Assembly (NCBI RefSeq): GCF_001657475.1
Contig: NZ_LXEY01000020.1
Span: 62,001-126,000 of the forward strand
DNA: 64,000 bases
Direction of reading: 5' to 3'
DNA from: Enteractinococcus helveticum
GTDB lineage: Bacteria; Actinomycetota; Actinomycetes; Actinomycetales; Micrococcaceae
Positions 37,924 to 47,808 of the stretch are shown here, in pieces. Below the pieces are notes generated by a model. That model did no database searches, was not told the origin of the DNA, and worked only from the letters and a program-made list of their open reading frames with translations. The stretch's first letter is position 1. Every line of letters starts with the position of its first letter. The translations under genes and the position numbers were made by a program.

Positions 37924-38997
37924 CTAGTGACGAGTGGTTGCTTTGCGAGCCTGCCATCGGCGCTGACCCACCAGGACCCCAGTTCCAGCTAAGAACAGGA
38001 GTATTCCAATTCCTGCGAGGATTCCCGCACCGTTACTTCCGGTGTCGGCTAAAGAAGCTTCAGCCGCAGTAGAAGTTTTGGTGGCTGCAGCAGGCTGAAT
38101 ATCCGTTTCAGCTGTCGGAGTGCTCGCTGGAGGGGTCGCTTGGCTGTTATTCGAAGCTAGCCCTTCTTCCTGCAAGATCGCCATTAACTCTTCAAACAGC
38201 GCGTCGAATAGCGATAGCAATTCCTCCATCTGTGCTTCATCAAGATCTTGCAAGAGGAACGCCAAGAATTCATCCAAGAACGCTTCACCCTCTGGGGTCA
38301 GCAGGAAAGCTTCCCATTGGGCCTCATCCCAATTCTCGCTTCCTTCAGGGAAGATAGCTTCAAGCTGTGCCAAATAGGCCTCAAGCTCAGCCCAGTAAGC
38401 TTCCCACTCCTCATCGTCCCACTCTTCGGCGCCTTCAGGGAATAGCGTTTCGAGCAGTTCGTCGACTTCGTCTAGGTAGGCTTGGCCTGCTGGAGTCTCA
38501 AAGAAAGCCTCCCATTGTGCGTCGTCCCAATTCTCGCTGCCCTCGGGAGCTAATCCATCAATGAGTGCCCAGAGTTCGTCCTCGTCCAGGACAGCAAGCT
38601 CTTGACTGAGGGGTTCAAGATCGCCAGGCTCTGAAAATCGTTCCGAGACCAACGGCCCTTGCTTGAAGGGGGTGATGTCCGTGGGATCCGATCCTGGATC
38701 GGGGGTCGAAGAAGGGCTTGTATCCTCTCGCGGCGTGCTACGTTCCGTAGATGCCTGCTCTGGGTGCTCTACTGTTGAACGGTCAACGATGTTGTCTTCG
38801 TCAGACACCGAGGCAGATACCTGAGCCTCTGGGATCTGTGGGTTTGAAGACTGAGCATTTTCAACAACGGGCACTGAAGACGAAGATGTCTCCGAAGGCG
38901 CTGGATCAAGTGTTGGGGTAGCCACCGCAGGTGTTGCACAGAATAACAATCCCACAGTAACGGCGGATACTACCGGAATTCGATAAGTCGCTTTCAC
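37924..38997 (-). CDS. Acidic repeat cell-wall-anchored protein (LADTG sorting signal)
   Basis: 357 residues, predicted pI very low. A signal peptide (about 1-26, VVSAVTVGLLFCATPAVA) is followed by a Ser/Thr/Pro-rich stalk (about 27-120). Three related units around 146-255 each carry PEGxExWDxxxWEAF/Y (PEGSENWDDAQWEAF; PEGAEEWDDEEWEAY; PEGSENWDEAQWEAF), then a Leu/Glu helix-forming stretch. The C-terminus is LADTG, a hydrophobic helix (ILAGIGILLFLAGTGVLV) and a basic tail (RRWQARK). LAxTG is the class E sortase motif. No family is recognised for the Trp/acidic repeats. Upstream DNA (38998-39390) has no gene and must hold its promoter and that of eno. A 14-bp palindrome CTCGGCTAGCCGAG lies just past its stop. 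Confidence 0.82.
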   Translation of the reverse strand: MKATYRIPVVSAVTVGLLFCATPAVATPTLDPAPSETSSSSVPVVENAQSSNPQIPEAQVSASVSDEDNIVDRSTVEHPEQASTERSTPREDTSPSSTPDPGSDPTDITPFKQGPLVSERFSEPGDLEPLSQELAVLDEDELWALIDGLAPEGSENWDDAQWEAFFETPAGQAYLDEVDELLETLFPEGAEEWDDEEWEAYWAELEAYLAQLEAIFPEGSENWDEAQWEAFLLTPEGEAFLDEFLAFLLQDLDEAQMEELLSLFDALFEELMAILQEEGLASNNSQATPPASTPTAETDIQPAAATKTSTAAEASLADTGSNGAGILAGIGILLFLAGTGVLVGQRRWQARKATTRH

Positions 38998-40671
<1,674 letters not shown>

Positions 40672-40686
40672 CGCGCTAAGCTACTC

Positions 40687-40722
40687 AACACCGCGGCCGG
40701 GGCGCATTCCGGTCGCGGTGTT
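40687..40722 (+). terminator. Hairpin after eno
   Basis: Stem AACACCGCGgCCGG/CCGGtCGCGGTGTT with an 8-nt loop. No T-run, so possibly a partial terminator between eno and ftsB. Confidence 0.65.
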
Positions 40723-40854
40723 GACGTGTCAAGACCGCGTAACAAACTGGGTATTGGCTGATAAAGCGTGCCGCCACGGGGCGATGCAGCGCTGTCCCAA
40801 CGCCTAGGCTATTACACTAGATAAATTACAAGCCGCGCTATGGGAGGTGACCAG

Positions 40855-41577
40855 GTGCCAAAGAAACCACGCATGCCAAGCAGTGGGCAACCCGCCAAGC
40901 CAAAAGAGCCAGAGCAGCTCGAGCCCGAAGATGACGCGATCATCACTGACGACCCGGCACCTGTCACCAAGATCAACCGTCGCAAAGCCACCGGGGAACA
41001 ACCGGGCAAACATCAGGCTGAGCCGGAGGTTGCGCAAGAAACCCCAGCACCGGCTCCGCGATCGAAGATGCGTGAGCGCCTGTGGGCTGGAGCCAAGCAG
41101 GCCACCAAGAAATCCACGAAGCGATCTGCCAAACAGATTGATTCGAATATTTGGGATCGTGCCGATCGAGCGACGTCGTTTGAAAATACCCCGGAACCGG
41201 CCCGCCAGTTTTCTGGCCGCACGGTCGCGCTGCTGACAGTCCTTTTTATTGCGGCCCTCATTATGGCGCAGCCGTTGCAGCTGTTATTGGAACAACAAAA
41301 CGACATCACGCAGGCCCAACAGCAGCTGGCCCAAGAACAACAGCGCCAGCAAGACCTCGAAACCCAAATAGAGCGTTGGGAAGACCCAGCCTATGTCCAA
41401 CAACAGGCTCGTGAACGCTTTAACATGGTCATGCCCGGAGAACGAAAATACCTCGTCATTGACGACGAGACAGAAGCTACAGAACCAGAACCCAACGTCG
41501 CCACGATCGATGAAGACATCGAGATGGGCTGGGCCGACCGCCTGTGGGGTTCGGTACTCACCTCAGGTCAGGAATAA
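40855..41577 (+). CDS. ftsB: FtsB/DivIC-family septum formation protein
   Basis: 240 residues from GTG 40855, preceded by GGAGGTGA. A long basic/acidic disordered cytoplasmic N-terminus (about 120 residues, rich in Pro, Lys, Glu) precedes one membrane helix (about 124-145, VALLTVLFIAALIMAQPL) and a Gln-rich coiled coil (QQQLAQEQQRQQDLETQIERW). WEDPAYVQQQARERFNMVMPGE is the conserved FtsB/DivIC signature. Binds FtsL/FtsQ at the divisome. The tail is acidic. It sits 8 bp before the DUF501-Ppx gene. Confidence 0.9.
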   Translation: MPKKPRMPSSGQPAKPKEPEQLEPEDDAIITDDPAPVTKINRRKATGEQPGKHQAEPEVAQETPAPAPRSKMRERLWAGAKQATKKSTKRSAKQIDSNIWDRADRATSFENTPEPARQFSGRTVALLTVLFIAALIMAQPLQLLLEQQNDITQAQQQLAQEQQRQQDLETQIERWEDPAYVQQQARERFNMVMPGERKYLVIDDETEATEPEPNVATIDEDIEMGWADRLWGSVLTSGQE

Positions 41578-41585
41578 GGAACAAC

Positions 41586-43178
41586 GTGACCAACCAACAC
41601 CAACCAACCGCTGACGATCTTGATACGCTGTCGCGCCAACTGGGCCGCCCGGTTCGCGATGTCGTTGAAATCGGAGCCCGCTGTGTCTGCGGCAACCCAT
41701 TGGTCGCCACCACCGCGCCGAGGCTGAGTAACGGCATTCCGTTTCCGACCACGTTCTATCTGACCCACCCGCATGCCACCGCTGCCGCATCGCGATTAGA
41801 GAATGCCGGCGTGATGGAAGACATGACCCAACGCCTGAATAACGACGCCGAACTGGCGGCTGCCTACCGCAAGGCTCACGAACAGTACTTGAGTGCGCGT
41901 GCCCGCATTGGCGAAATCTCCGGCGTCGGACCTGTTCCAGAGATCGACGGCGTCACCGCCGGGGGCATGCCCGAACGCGTCAAATGTATTCACGTACTGG
42001 TAGGACACTCCCTGGCCGAAGGCCCCGGAGCCAACCCACTGGGCGATGAGGCACTGGCGTTGATGCGTCATGACTTTGATCCAACCGTATGCCGATGCGA
42101 AGGCGCCTGGGACACCGAGGGCGAAGCGCCCCAAAAGGACCTGTCCCGCCACACCCGTCGACTGCGCCGAGCCGGGCGTACCAACCCCATTCAGTACGAA
42201 GAGTCCGGTGCGGGACCGGTTGCTGCAATCGATGCCGGCACCAACTCGGTTCGCTTGCTGATTGCCAAAATGACCGAGAACGGCATGCAAGAACTGCACC
42301 GCGACATGCGCATCGTCCGCTTGGGTCAGGGTGTTGATGAGACCGGAGAATTCGCACCCGAAGCCCTTGAACGCACCTTTGCGGCCGTGTACGAATACGC
42401 CAAAGAAATTACCCGCTATGGCGCTTATCCAACGCGTTTCATTGCGACCTCAGCCTCGCGCGATGTGTCGAACCGCGACGCGTTTGTCACCGGCATTCGC
42501 CAGCGCTTGCACGTCACCCCGGAGGTCGTTTCCGGTGAGGTTGAAGCCGAACTAACCTTCTCCGGTGCCGTCTCAGCACTGGATACCTCCCGTTGGGATC
42601 GGCCAGTCAAGGTCGCCGTCGTTGATCTGGGCGGCGGTTCCACTGAAATTGTGATTGGCACGATCGACCCCGCCGACGGGGCCGCGACCATTACAGCACA
42701 AACGTCAATGAACGTTGGATGTGTGCGATTCCACGAACGGCACAAACTCGCCGATCCGCCCACGCAAGAACAAATCCGCGCAGCCCAGAATGACCTTGCA
42801 CAGCACCTGGCCGCACTGGATCCACAAGTATTCGACCTTACCTCACTCGATGCAGTCGTTGGGGTAGCGGGCACCATCACCACCATTACCGCAGCCGCAC
42901 TGGGGCTTGAAGCCTACGATTCTGAAGCAATCCACGGCACCGAACTCGACATCGACCGCATCGTGGATACCGCCAATTCGATTATTGCTGAAACCACCCA
43001 ACAGCGCGCAGCCCATGGATTTATGCACGAGGGGCGTATCGACGTCATCGGTGCCGGAGCCATCATCTGGGCCCAACTGCTGCAACACATTCGACAAGCC
43101 ACTAATGGTAGGGTAACCACGGCCATTACCAGCGAGAAAGACATACTGGACGGCATCGCACTGTCACTACTGAGGTAA
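41586..43178 (+). CDS. DUF501 and Ppx/GppA phosphatase fusion protein
   Basis: 530 residues in one open frame. Residues about 1-180 are a DUF501 domain (LGRPVRDVVEIGARCVCGNP; VKCIHVLVGHSLAEG; PTVCRCEGAW). After a basic linker (RHTRRLRRAGRTNP), residues about 208-530 form an exopolyphosphatase/guanosine pentaphosphatase (AAIDAGTNSVRLLIAKM, FIATSASRDVSN, VVDLGGGSTEIVIG, GVAGTITTITAA). The Ppx half hydrolyses polyphosphate or pppGpp. In most Actinobacteria these are two adjacent genes in the same order. No start codon with a binding site exists at the junction. GTG 41586 with AAGGA is the start. The fusion is real in this sequence unless a base error joined two frames. Confidence 0.9.
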   Translation: MTNQHQPTADDLDTLSRQLGRPVRDVVEIGARCVCGNPLVATTAPRLSNGIPFPTTFYLTHPHATAAASRLENAGVMEDMTQRLNNDAELAAAYRKAHEQYLSARARIGEISGVGPVPEIDGVTAGGMPERVKCIHVLVGHSLAEGPGANPLGDEALALMRHDFDPTVCRCEGAWDTEGEAPQKDLSRHTRRLRRAGRTNPIQYEESGAGPVAAIDAGTNSVRLLIAKMTENGMQELHRDMRIVRLGQGVDETGEFAPEALERTFAAVYEYAKEITRYGAYPTRFIATSASRDVSNRDAFVTGIRQRLHVTPEVVSGEVEAELTFSGAVSALDTSRWDRPVKVAVVDLGGGSTEIVIGTIDPADGAATITAQTSMNVGCVRFHERHKLADPPTQEQIRAAQNDLAQHLAALDPQVFDLTSLDAVVGVAGTITTITAAALGLEAYDSEAIHGTELDIDRIVDTANSIIAETTQQRAAHGFMHEGRIDVIGAGAIIWAQLLQHIRQATNGRVTTAITSEKDILDGIALSLLR

Positions 43179-43180
43179 CG

Positions 43181-44500
43181 ATGTACAAAAAGGCACTTGC
43201 CGGACTCACCGGCATTGCACTGACCGCAATCCTAGCCACCCCGGCCGCCGCAGACACGTGGCGCGACGAACAATACTGGCTCAACGATTACGGCTTCACC
43301 ACCGCATGGGAAACCAGCATGGGGGAGGGCGTGACCGTTGGGATCATAGACACCGGTATTGATGCGTCCCACCAAGACCTCTCAGGCCAGGTTGTTGGCG
43401 GCTACGATGCCTCCGGATCCAGCGGGACCAACGGCACCACGCCAATGGGCCCGGACCCGAACCACGGCACCATGGTGGCCTCACTGCTTGCCGGACATGG
43501 TCACGGCGATCCTCCAGAACGTGAAGAAGACGACGAGGACGACGAGGATAAAGACAAGGATGACGACGACGCCGCTGAGGAAGAAGAAGTCGCCCCGATC
43601 GATGAATTCGGTACCGATGGCATTCTTGGCACAGCGCCAAAAGCGGAGCTGCTGTCCGTGTCCGTCCTGCTCGATGATAGTGCACCAAATGTGCCCACGG
43701 TTGATCAACAAATCGCCAATGGGATGACCTGGTTGGTCGACCAGGGGGCCGATGTGATTAACATTTCATTGGCCTCGTCTGCCCAAGACTGGCCCGAATC
43801 CTGGGACGACGCCTTTCTCTATGCTGAAGAACATGACGTCGTTGTAGTCGTTGCAGCAGGAAACCGCGCATCAGGTTCCAACGTGGTCGGCGCCCCCGCA
43901 ACCATTCCCGGCGTGCTCACAGTGGCAGGCCTGGACGAGGAAGGCAATGCCTCTTGGGACGCCTCGACCGAAGGCATCACCATCGGGGTCGCGGCACCAG
44001 CTGATCCACTGATCGGTGCGCTGCCCGATGACGAATACACCACCTGGTCGGGAACCTCCGGCGCGGCACCGTTAGTGTCAGGACTGGCTGCACTGATTCG
44101 AGCTGAGCACCCAGATATGCCGGCTCACCAGGTAATTCATCGCATCTTGGAGACCGCCAAAGACACCGGTGACGCGGGCCAAGATAACCTCTATGGGCGC
44201 GGCATTATCGATGCGGCGGCAGCGGTCAGCGCTGATGTGCCAAACGTTGATGCCAACCCGATGGGCTCGATCGCCGAGTGGATCACCCTGCACCGCCGCG
44301 GCGAAATTGAAGACACCAGCAGTACCGAGGACACCCGTGAGGTGGCCGGGCCGATCGATTATCCGACGCAGCTGCCCGTGGCCGCCCAGCTCGAAGAATC
44401 ACCCGCCACACTGCAAGCAACCGTGGTCATTGGCTTTGCAATTCTGCTGCTCACGGTGATCATCCTCACGGTCTTTTTCACTCGTAAACACAACCGTTGA
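43181..44500 (+). CDS. Membrane-anchored subtilisin-like serine protease (S8, mycosin-like)
   Basis: 439 residues. A signal peptide (about 1-24, ITAILATPAAA-type) is followed by an S8 domain with the triad Asp57 (GIIDTGID), His95 (PNHGTMVAS) and Ser293 (SGTSGAAP). The oxyanion Asn is Asn228 (VAAGN). An Asp/Glu tract (about 113-136, REEDDEDDEDKDKDDDD) interrupts the domain between the His and the central strands. One C-terminal helix (about 414-434) plus the basic end RKHNR anchors it in the membrane facing outward. It begins 2 bp after ppx, so it is co-transcribed. Mycosins belong to type VII secretion loci, but no ESX gene is visible here. Confidence 0.9.
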   Translation: MYKKALAGLTGIALTAILATPAAADTWRDEQYWLNDYGFTTAWETSMGEGVTVGIIDTGIDASHQDLSGQVVGGYDASGSSGTNGTTPMGPDPNHGTMVASLLAGHGHGDPPEREEDDEDDEDKDKDDDDAAEEEEVAPIDEFGTDGILGTAPKAELLSVSVLLDDSAPNVPTVDQQIANGMTWLVDQGADVINISLASSAQDWPESWDDAFLYAEEHDVVVVVAAGNRASGSNVVGAPATIPGVLTVAGLDEEGNASWDASTEGITIGVAAPADPLIGALPDDEYTTWSGTSGAAPLVSGLAALIRAEHPDMPAHQVIHRILETAKDTGDAGQDNLYGRGIIDAAAAVSADVPNVDANPMGSIAEWITLHRRGEIEDTSSTEDTREVAGPIDYPTQLPVAAQLEESPATLQATVVIGFAILLLTVIILTVFFTRKHNR

Positions 44501-44539
44501 CAACAATCTTTGTGACTTTGGTAAAAACTTCACAAAGTC
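44497..44539 (+). promoter_or_regulatory. Candidate ndh control region with TTGTGA/TCACAA inverted repeat
   Basis: TTGACA (44497-44502) with a loose AT-rich -10 at about 44522-44527 is a possible promoter. CTTTGTGA (44508-44515) and TCACAAAG (44530-44537) form an inverted repeat with 14 nt between. The half-sites look like those of the redox regulator Rex, but the spacing is wider than in a classical site. Confidence 0.4.
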
Positions 44540-44565
44540 GCTTCAAGGCAACTAAGGTAGGGCAT

Positions 44566-45978
44566 ATGGCTATTACTCCTCATCTATCTCCAAAACCCCG
44601 CGTCCTCGTCGTGGGCGGTGGCTACGCTGGATACAACGTAGCAAAACGCCTACAGAAAAAGATTCGCGACCGCGGCGGTATCGTCACCGTCGTTGAACCA
44701 AACTCTTATCTGACGTACCAACCATTTTTGCCAGAAGTTGTCGGTGGCTCCATTGAACCTCGCCACGCAGTCGTCGATCTGCGCAGCCACCTGCGGCAGT
44801 CCGAAATCGTGCAGGGCAAGATCGTCGAGATCAAGCACGCTGAAAAAGTTGCCGTTGTTGAAGGCCCCGCAGGCATGACCTTCGATCTGCCGTACCAGGA
44901 CGTCATCGTCACCGCAGGTGCCGATTCCCGTACTTTCCCAATCGATGGCCTGGGTGAAGCCGCCATCGGTCTGAAGCGCATCGAAGAAGCCGTGAGCATT
45001 CGCAACCAGATCCTGGAACGCATCGAATCTGCAGCCCTGATGACGGACGCCGAACAGCGCCGCAAGGCCCTAACCTTCGTTGTCGTCGGTGGCGGATTCG
45101 CTGGTGCAGAACTGATTGGTGAAATCGAAGATCTCGTTCGCACCGCAATCTCCAAGAACCCACGACTGGCACAGTCGGATGCTCGCATCGTGCTGATCGA
45201 AGCCATGGGTCGCATCATGCCCGAAGTCAGCGAAGAACAAGCTGTCTCCGTGGTCGAAGAATTCCGCTCCCGCGGCATCGAGGTCCTGCTGAACACCTCG
45301 TTGTCCTCGGCAGTCGACAACCACCTAAAACTGGTCAACATGACCGACCAGTCCGATGCCGGCTCCTTCGACGCCGACACTCTGGTTTGGACCGCTGGTG
45401 TTGCAGCAAATAAACTGGCTCGTTCCACGGACTTCCCAGTCGAACAGCGTGGCCGTATCGAAGTTACCCCGACTCTGCAGGTCTCTGACGGCGAAGGTGG
45501 CGTACTGGAAGGCGCATGGGCCGCCGGCGACGTTGCCGCTGTTCCAGACCTCACCGGTGATGGCCCCGGCGGTTTCTGTGTACCAAACGCTCAGCATGCC
45601 GGTCGTCAGGCAGACCGCTTGGCCGCCAACCTTATGGCCGTCCGCTTCGGTGAGGGTGCAGTTGAAGAGTACTACCACAAGTCCCTCGGTGCAGTAGCCG
45701 GTATGGGTGTGGGCAAAGGCATCGGGAACCCACTGGGTATCGAACTGTCCGGTGTTGCCGCCTGGCTGGCCCACCGCGCCTACCACAACTACGCACTGCC
45801 AACCTGGGAGCGCAGCTCACGCGTTCTCGGCGGCTGGATCAACGAGCTGATCTGGGGCAAAGACACCACCCAGCTCAAAGAACTCGAAACCCCGCACAAC
45901 GCATTCCGCGAAGCTGCAGGTCTTGAGAAACTGCCTAACCGCTTAGACCAAAAAGCACAGGCTGCTGCACAGGCCTAA
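44566..45978 (+). CDS. ndh: Type II NADH:quinone oxidoreductase
   Basis: 470 residues from ATG 44566 (MAITPHLSPKPRVLVVGGG). Membrane-associated single-subunit FAD enzyme passing electrons from NADH to menaquinone without pumping protons. FAD motif VLVVGGGYAGYNVA, NADH motif FVVVGGGFAGAELIGEI and the second FAD region WAAGDVAAVPDLTGDGPGG are present; PNAQHAGRQADRLAAN is conserved. The C-terminal amphipathic region fits membrane binding. The length fits actinobacterial NDH-2. It follows the protease gene by 65 bp. Confidence 0.95.
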   Translation: MAITPHLSPKPRVLVVGGGYAGYNVAKRLQKKIRDRGGIVTVVEPNSYLTYQPFLPEVVGGSIEPRHAVVDLRSHLRQSEIVQGKIVEIKHAEKVAVVEGPAGMTFDLPYQDVIVTAGADSRTFPIDGLGEAAIGLKRIEEAVSIRNQILERIESAALMTDAEQRRKALTFVVVGGGFAGAELIGEIEDLVRTAISKNPRLAQSDARIVLIEAMGRIMPEVSEEQAVSVVEEFRSRGIEVLLNTSLSSAVDNHLKLVNMTDQSDAGSFDADTLVWTAGVAANKLARSTDFPVEQRGRIEVTPTLQVSDGEGGVLEGAWAAGDVAAVPDLTGDGPGGFCVPNAQHAGRQADRLAANLMAVRFGEGAVEEYYHKSLGAVAGMGVGKGIGNPLGIELSGVAAWLAHRAYHNYALPTWERSSRVLGGWINELIWGKDTTQLKELETPHNAFREAAGLEKLPNRLDQKAQAAAQA

Positions 45979-45990
45979 GCAATCGTCATT

Positions 45991-46032
45991 ACGACGACGG
46001 TCCGCTGGTTTCTACTGGCGGACCGTCATCGT
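45991..46032 (+). terminator. Terminator-like hairpin after ndh
   Basis: Stem ACGACGACGGTCCGC/GCGGACCGTCATCGT with a 12-nt loop and one or two mismatches; no T-run. Confidence 0.7.
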
Positions 46033-46054
46033 GGGCGACAAGGGTTCGCAAAGT

Positions 46055-46083
46055 GTGACCATCGGTAGCAAATGCGCTAAACT
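46055..46083 (+). promoter_or_regulatory. Probable promoter of the tRNA gene
   Basis: GTGACC (46055-46060) and TAAACT (46078-46083) are 17 bp apart, ending 10 nt before the mature tRNA 5' end. Confidence 0.55.
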
Positions 46084-46093
46084 CTAAATGTTC

Positions 46094-46167
46094 GCCTCCG
46101 TAGCCCAATCGGTAGAGGCAAGCGACTTAAAATCGCTGTGTTATGGGTTCGAGTCCCATCGGAGGCA
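46094..46167 (+). tRNA. tRNA with UAA anticodon (Leu-UAA by anticodon)
   Basis: 74-nt cloverleaf: acceptor stem GCCTCCG/CGGAGGC, then A as discriminator. The anticodon arm AGCGA-CTTAAAA-TCGCT gives anticodon UAA, which reads UUA leucine codons. The T-arm ATGGG-TTCGAGT-CCCAT is canonical. The D-arm GCC-11 nt-GGC has three pairs, as in class II Leu tRNAs, but the variable loop is only about 5 nt rather than the long arm expected for Leu. CCA is not encoded. A promoter precedes and a strong terminator follows, so it is an expressed single-gene unit. Confidence 0.88.
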
Positions 46168-46182
46168 CTTTTCACTGTTAGG

Positions 46183-46220
46183 CCCCTCTCACCGCATGTT
46201 GATGCGGTGAGAGGGGTTTT
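46183..46220 (+). terminator. Rho-independent terminator after the tRNA
   Basis: 15-bp perfect stem CCCCTCTCACCGCAT/ATGCGGTGAGAGGGG with a 4-nt loop, followed by TTTT. Confidence 0.93.
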
Positions 46221-46314
46221 CTCATCCTCGCGACGTGGCCTTCATGGACAGCAGGGAATGCGAACGAGCCGCGTAGCGTCTTGACAGTGCGGTTGTTATC
46301 CGCTGAGTTATTAG

Positions 46315-46551
46315 TTACTTCAGGAGATCCGATATATTTCCTGGGTTCCCGCAGACTGTCCAGATTTTGTGTAACTCGTCTATGGGGATCGCCGATCCCT
46401 CGACGTTGAGCCGCGTGTAAAGAGTGGTTCTGGAGATGCCGGTGTGGTCAATGATTTCTTGGAGCGTTTTTCCGCTAGCCGTGATGAGGTCACGCAGATT
46501 AGCGCGGAGTGTTTCTAATTGCTCAGCTTTACTCATGGTTGCGGTGGTCAT
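46315..46551 (-). CDS. Small helix-turn-helix protein
   Basis: 78 residues from ATG 46551 (MTTATMSKAEQLETLRANLR), chosen because GGAGAG lies 7 nt upstream; the frame is open further upstream without a binding site. The region TLQEIIDHTGISRTTLYTRL has the spacing of a helix-turn-helix with recognition helix ISRTTLYTRL. No other domain. Such proteins act as small DNA-binding regulators, often phage- or plasmid-derived. The target is unknown; it lies between a tRNA gene and an acyl-CoA-dehydrogenase-like gene on the same strand. Confidence 0.6.
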   Translation of the reverse strand: MTTATMSKAEQLETLRANLRDLITASGKTLQEIIDHTGISRTTLYTRLNVEGSAIPIDELHKIWTVCGNPGNISDLLK

Positions 46552-46704
46552 CGTGATGCTCTCCATCGTGGTCGGTCTGCTGGTCGGGTCGATTTTGAAA
46601 CCCGGCCTATAGACCATTAATAACGATTGCCTAGGACACGATAAGCCCAGCAGTACGAATTGTGGATAAACCCTGAACGTCCGCACAACTGACCGCAACT
46701 CTTT

Positions 46705-47808
46705 TTATTTGCTCAGCTGCTCGATCTCCCAGCGCAACTGCGCCTCTGACGGTGATTGCAACGGGATAAACGTCGACTCCCGATACCGCCGATTCGTATC
46801 CGACGTCGTGACAAAACCTCTCCCGCCAGACGTCTTCAACTCCAGTGCGGCAAGCTCCGTCCCTAGTAGCCCAGCATCCAACCGCATCGTCAGGACATCT
46901 ACTGGATGCGGTGAAGTCTCCGTACCGACCCGTTGGGCCAACGCAGCCAGCTGTTGTTTGGTGTCAGCTAACTTGCGACCTAGCTTTTGAATTTCTGGCA
47001 TAAAGATGGCGTTTACCCCTGTGGCATTCTCACGGGCCTGCGCATAGCTAGTTGTCGCCAGACCAATACAAAAACTGGCCTGGAGGATGCTGAGCGTGGG
47101 ACGAGTGCGCTGCAAGAACGGCACAAAGTCAGAGCTAAGGATCTGATCCTGGTCGATCGGGACGTTATCAAGATCCACATAGGTCGATGCAGTTCCTCGC
47201 ATCGCTAACAGGTCCAATGCTGGGCCGATTGTTACCCCGGGACTGTTCAGTGGAAAAGCGACGATGATGCCGCCAGCTGGTCCAGTGGCGTTTTCAGGGG
47301 CATCAAACCCATATGCAGGAGCAATAGCGATGGCATCCGAATATAGATTCGAAGCCCAACCGATTCGACCTGATAATCGAAGTTGGCCTTGAATATCGCG
47401 GCTAATCCGTAGCTTCAGATCTCCTGCACCGGCAACCGCCTTATATCCTGGCGCCATGACAGAAGCTGCTGGCATCGTACCCGAACGTAAAGCTGTGAGG
47501 TTTGATTCGGCGAAGGGACCACCGGCAAGTGCCAGAAATTCAATGCACATTCGATGACCCCACAGGGCGAAACCGGTGCTAAAGGATCTGCGAGCGAGTT
47601 GTTCGATGACGCCAGCCTGCCGTAGCAGTTCACCTTTGTGGTTTATAGGGGCACCAAGGTCCAGCACGCCCAGCTCCGCAAGATGGGGGAGCGCGCCACG
47701 AACTTCTGTCTCACCGATGTCGATCGATGGCGCATTTTTCATGACCCACTGTTCAAGTTCTGCTGGGAGATCGATCGTAGATAGAGGCTGGTAGATGGCT
47801 TCGAGCAT
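46705..47808 (-). CDS. Acyl-CoA dehydrogenase-fold flavoprotein
   Basis: 367 residues with the layout of acyl-CoA dehydrogenase-like flavoproteins: helical N-terminal domain (GVLDLGAPINHKGELLRQAG), middle beta domain (LSGRIGWASNLYSDAIAIAP; FPLNSPGVTIGPALDLLAMRGTAS) and helical C-terminus (LKTSGGRGFVTTSDTNRRYR). The middle domain resembles flavin monooxygenases of the DszC/SfnB type as much as true dehydrogenases. The catalytic Glu position of standard acyl-CoA dehydrogenases is not evident. The substrate is unknown. Start ATG 47808. Confidence 0.75.
   Translation of the reverse strand: MLEAIYQPLSTIDLPAELEQWVMKNAPSIDIGETEVRGALPHLAELGVLDLGAPINHKGELLRQAGVIEQLARRSFSTGFALWGHRMCIEFLALAGGPFAESNLTALRSGTMPAASVMAPGYKAVAGAGDLKLRISRDIQGQLRLSGRIGWASNLYSDAIAIAPAYGFDAPENATGPAGGIIVAFPLNSPGVTIGPALDLLAMRGTASTYVDLDNVPIDQDQILSSDFVPFLQRTRPTLSILQASFCIGLATTSYAQARENATGVNAIFMPEIQKLGRKLADTKQQLAALAQRVGTETSPHPVDVLTMRLDAGLLGTELAALELKTSGGRGFVTTSDTNRRYRESTFIPLQSPSEAQLRWEIEQLSK

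Noticed and set aside
46094..46551. tRNA plus small HTH gene as an integrated element
   Set aside because: No integrase, no duplicated tRNA 3' end was seen, and the tRNA is followed by its own terminator; insufficient evidence for a mobile element.
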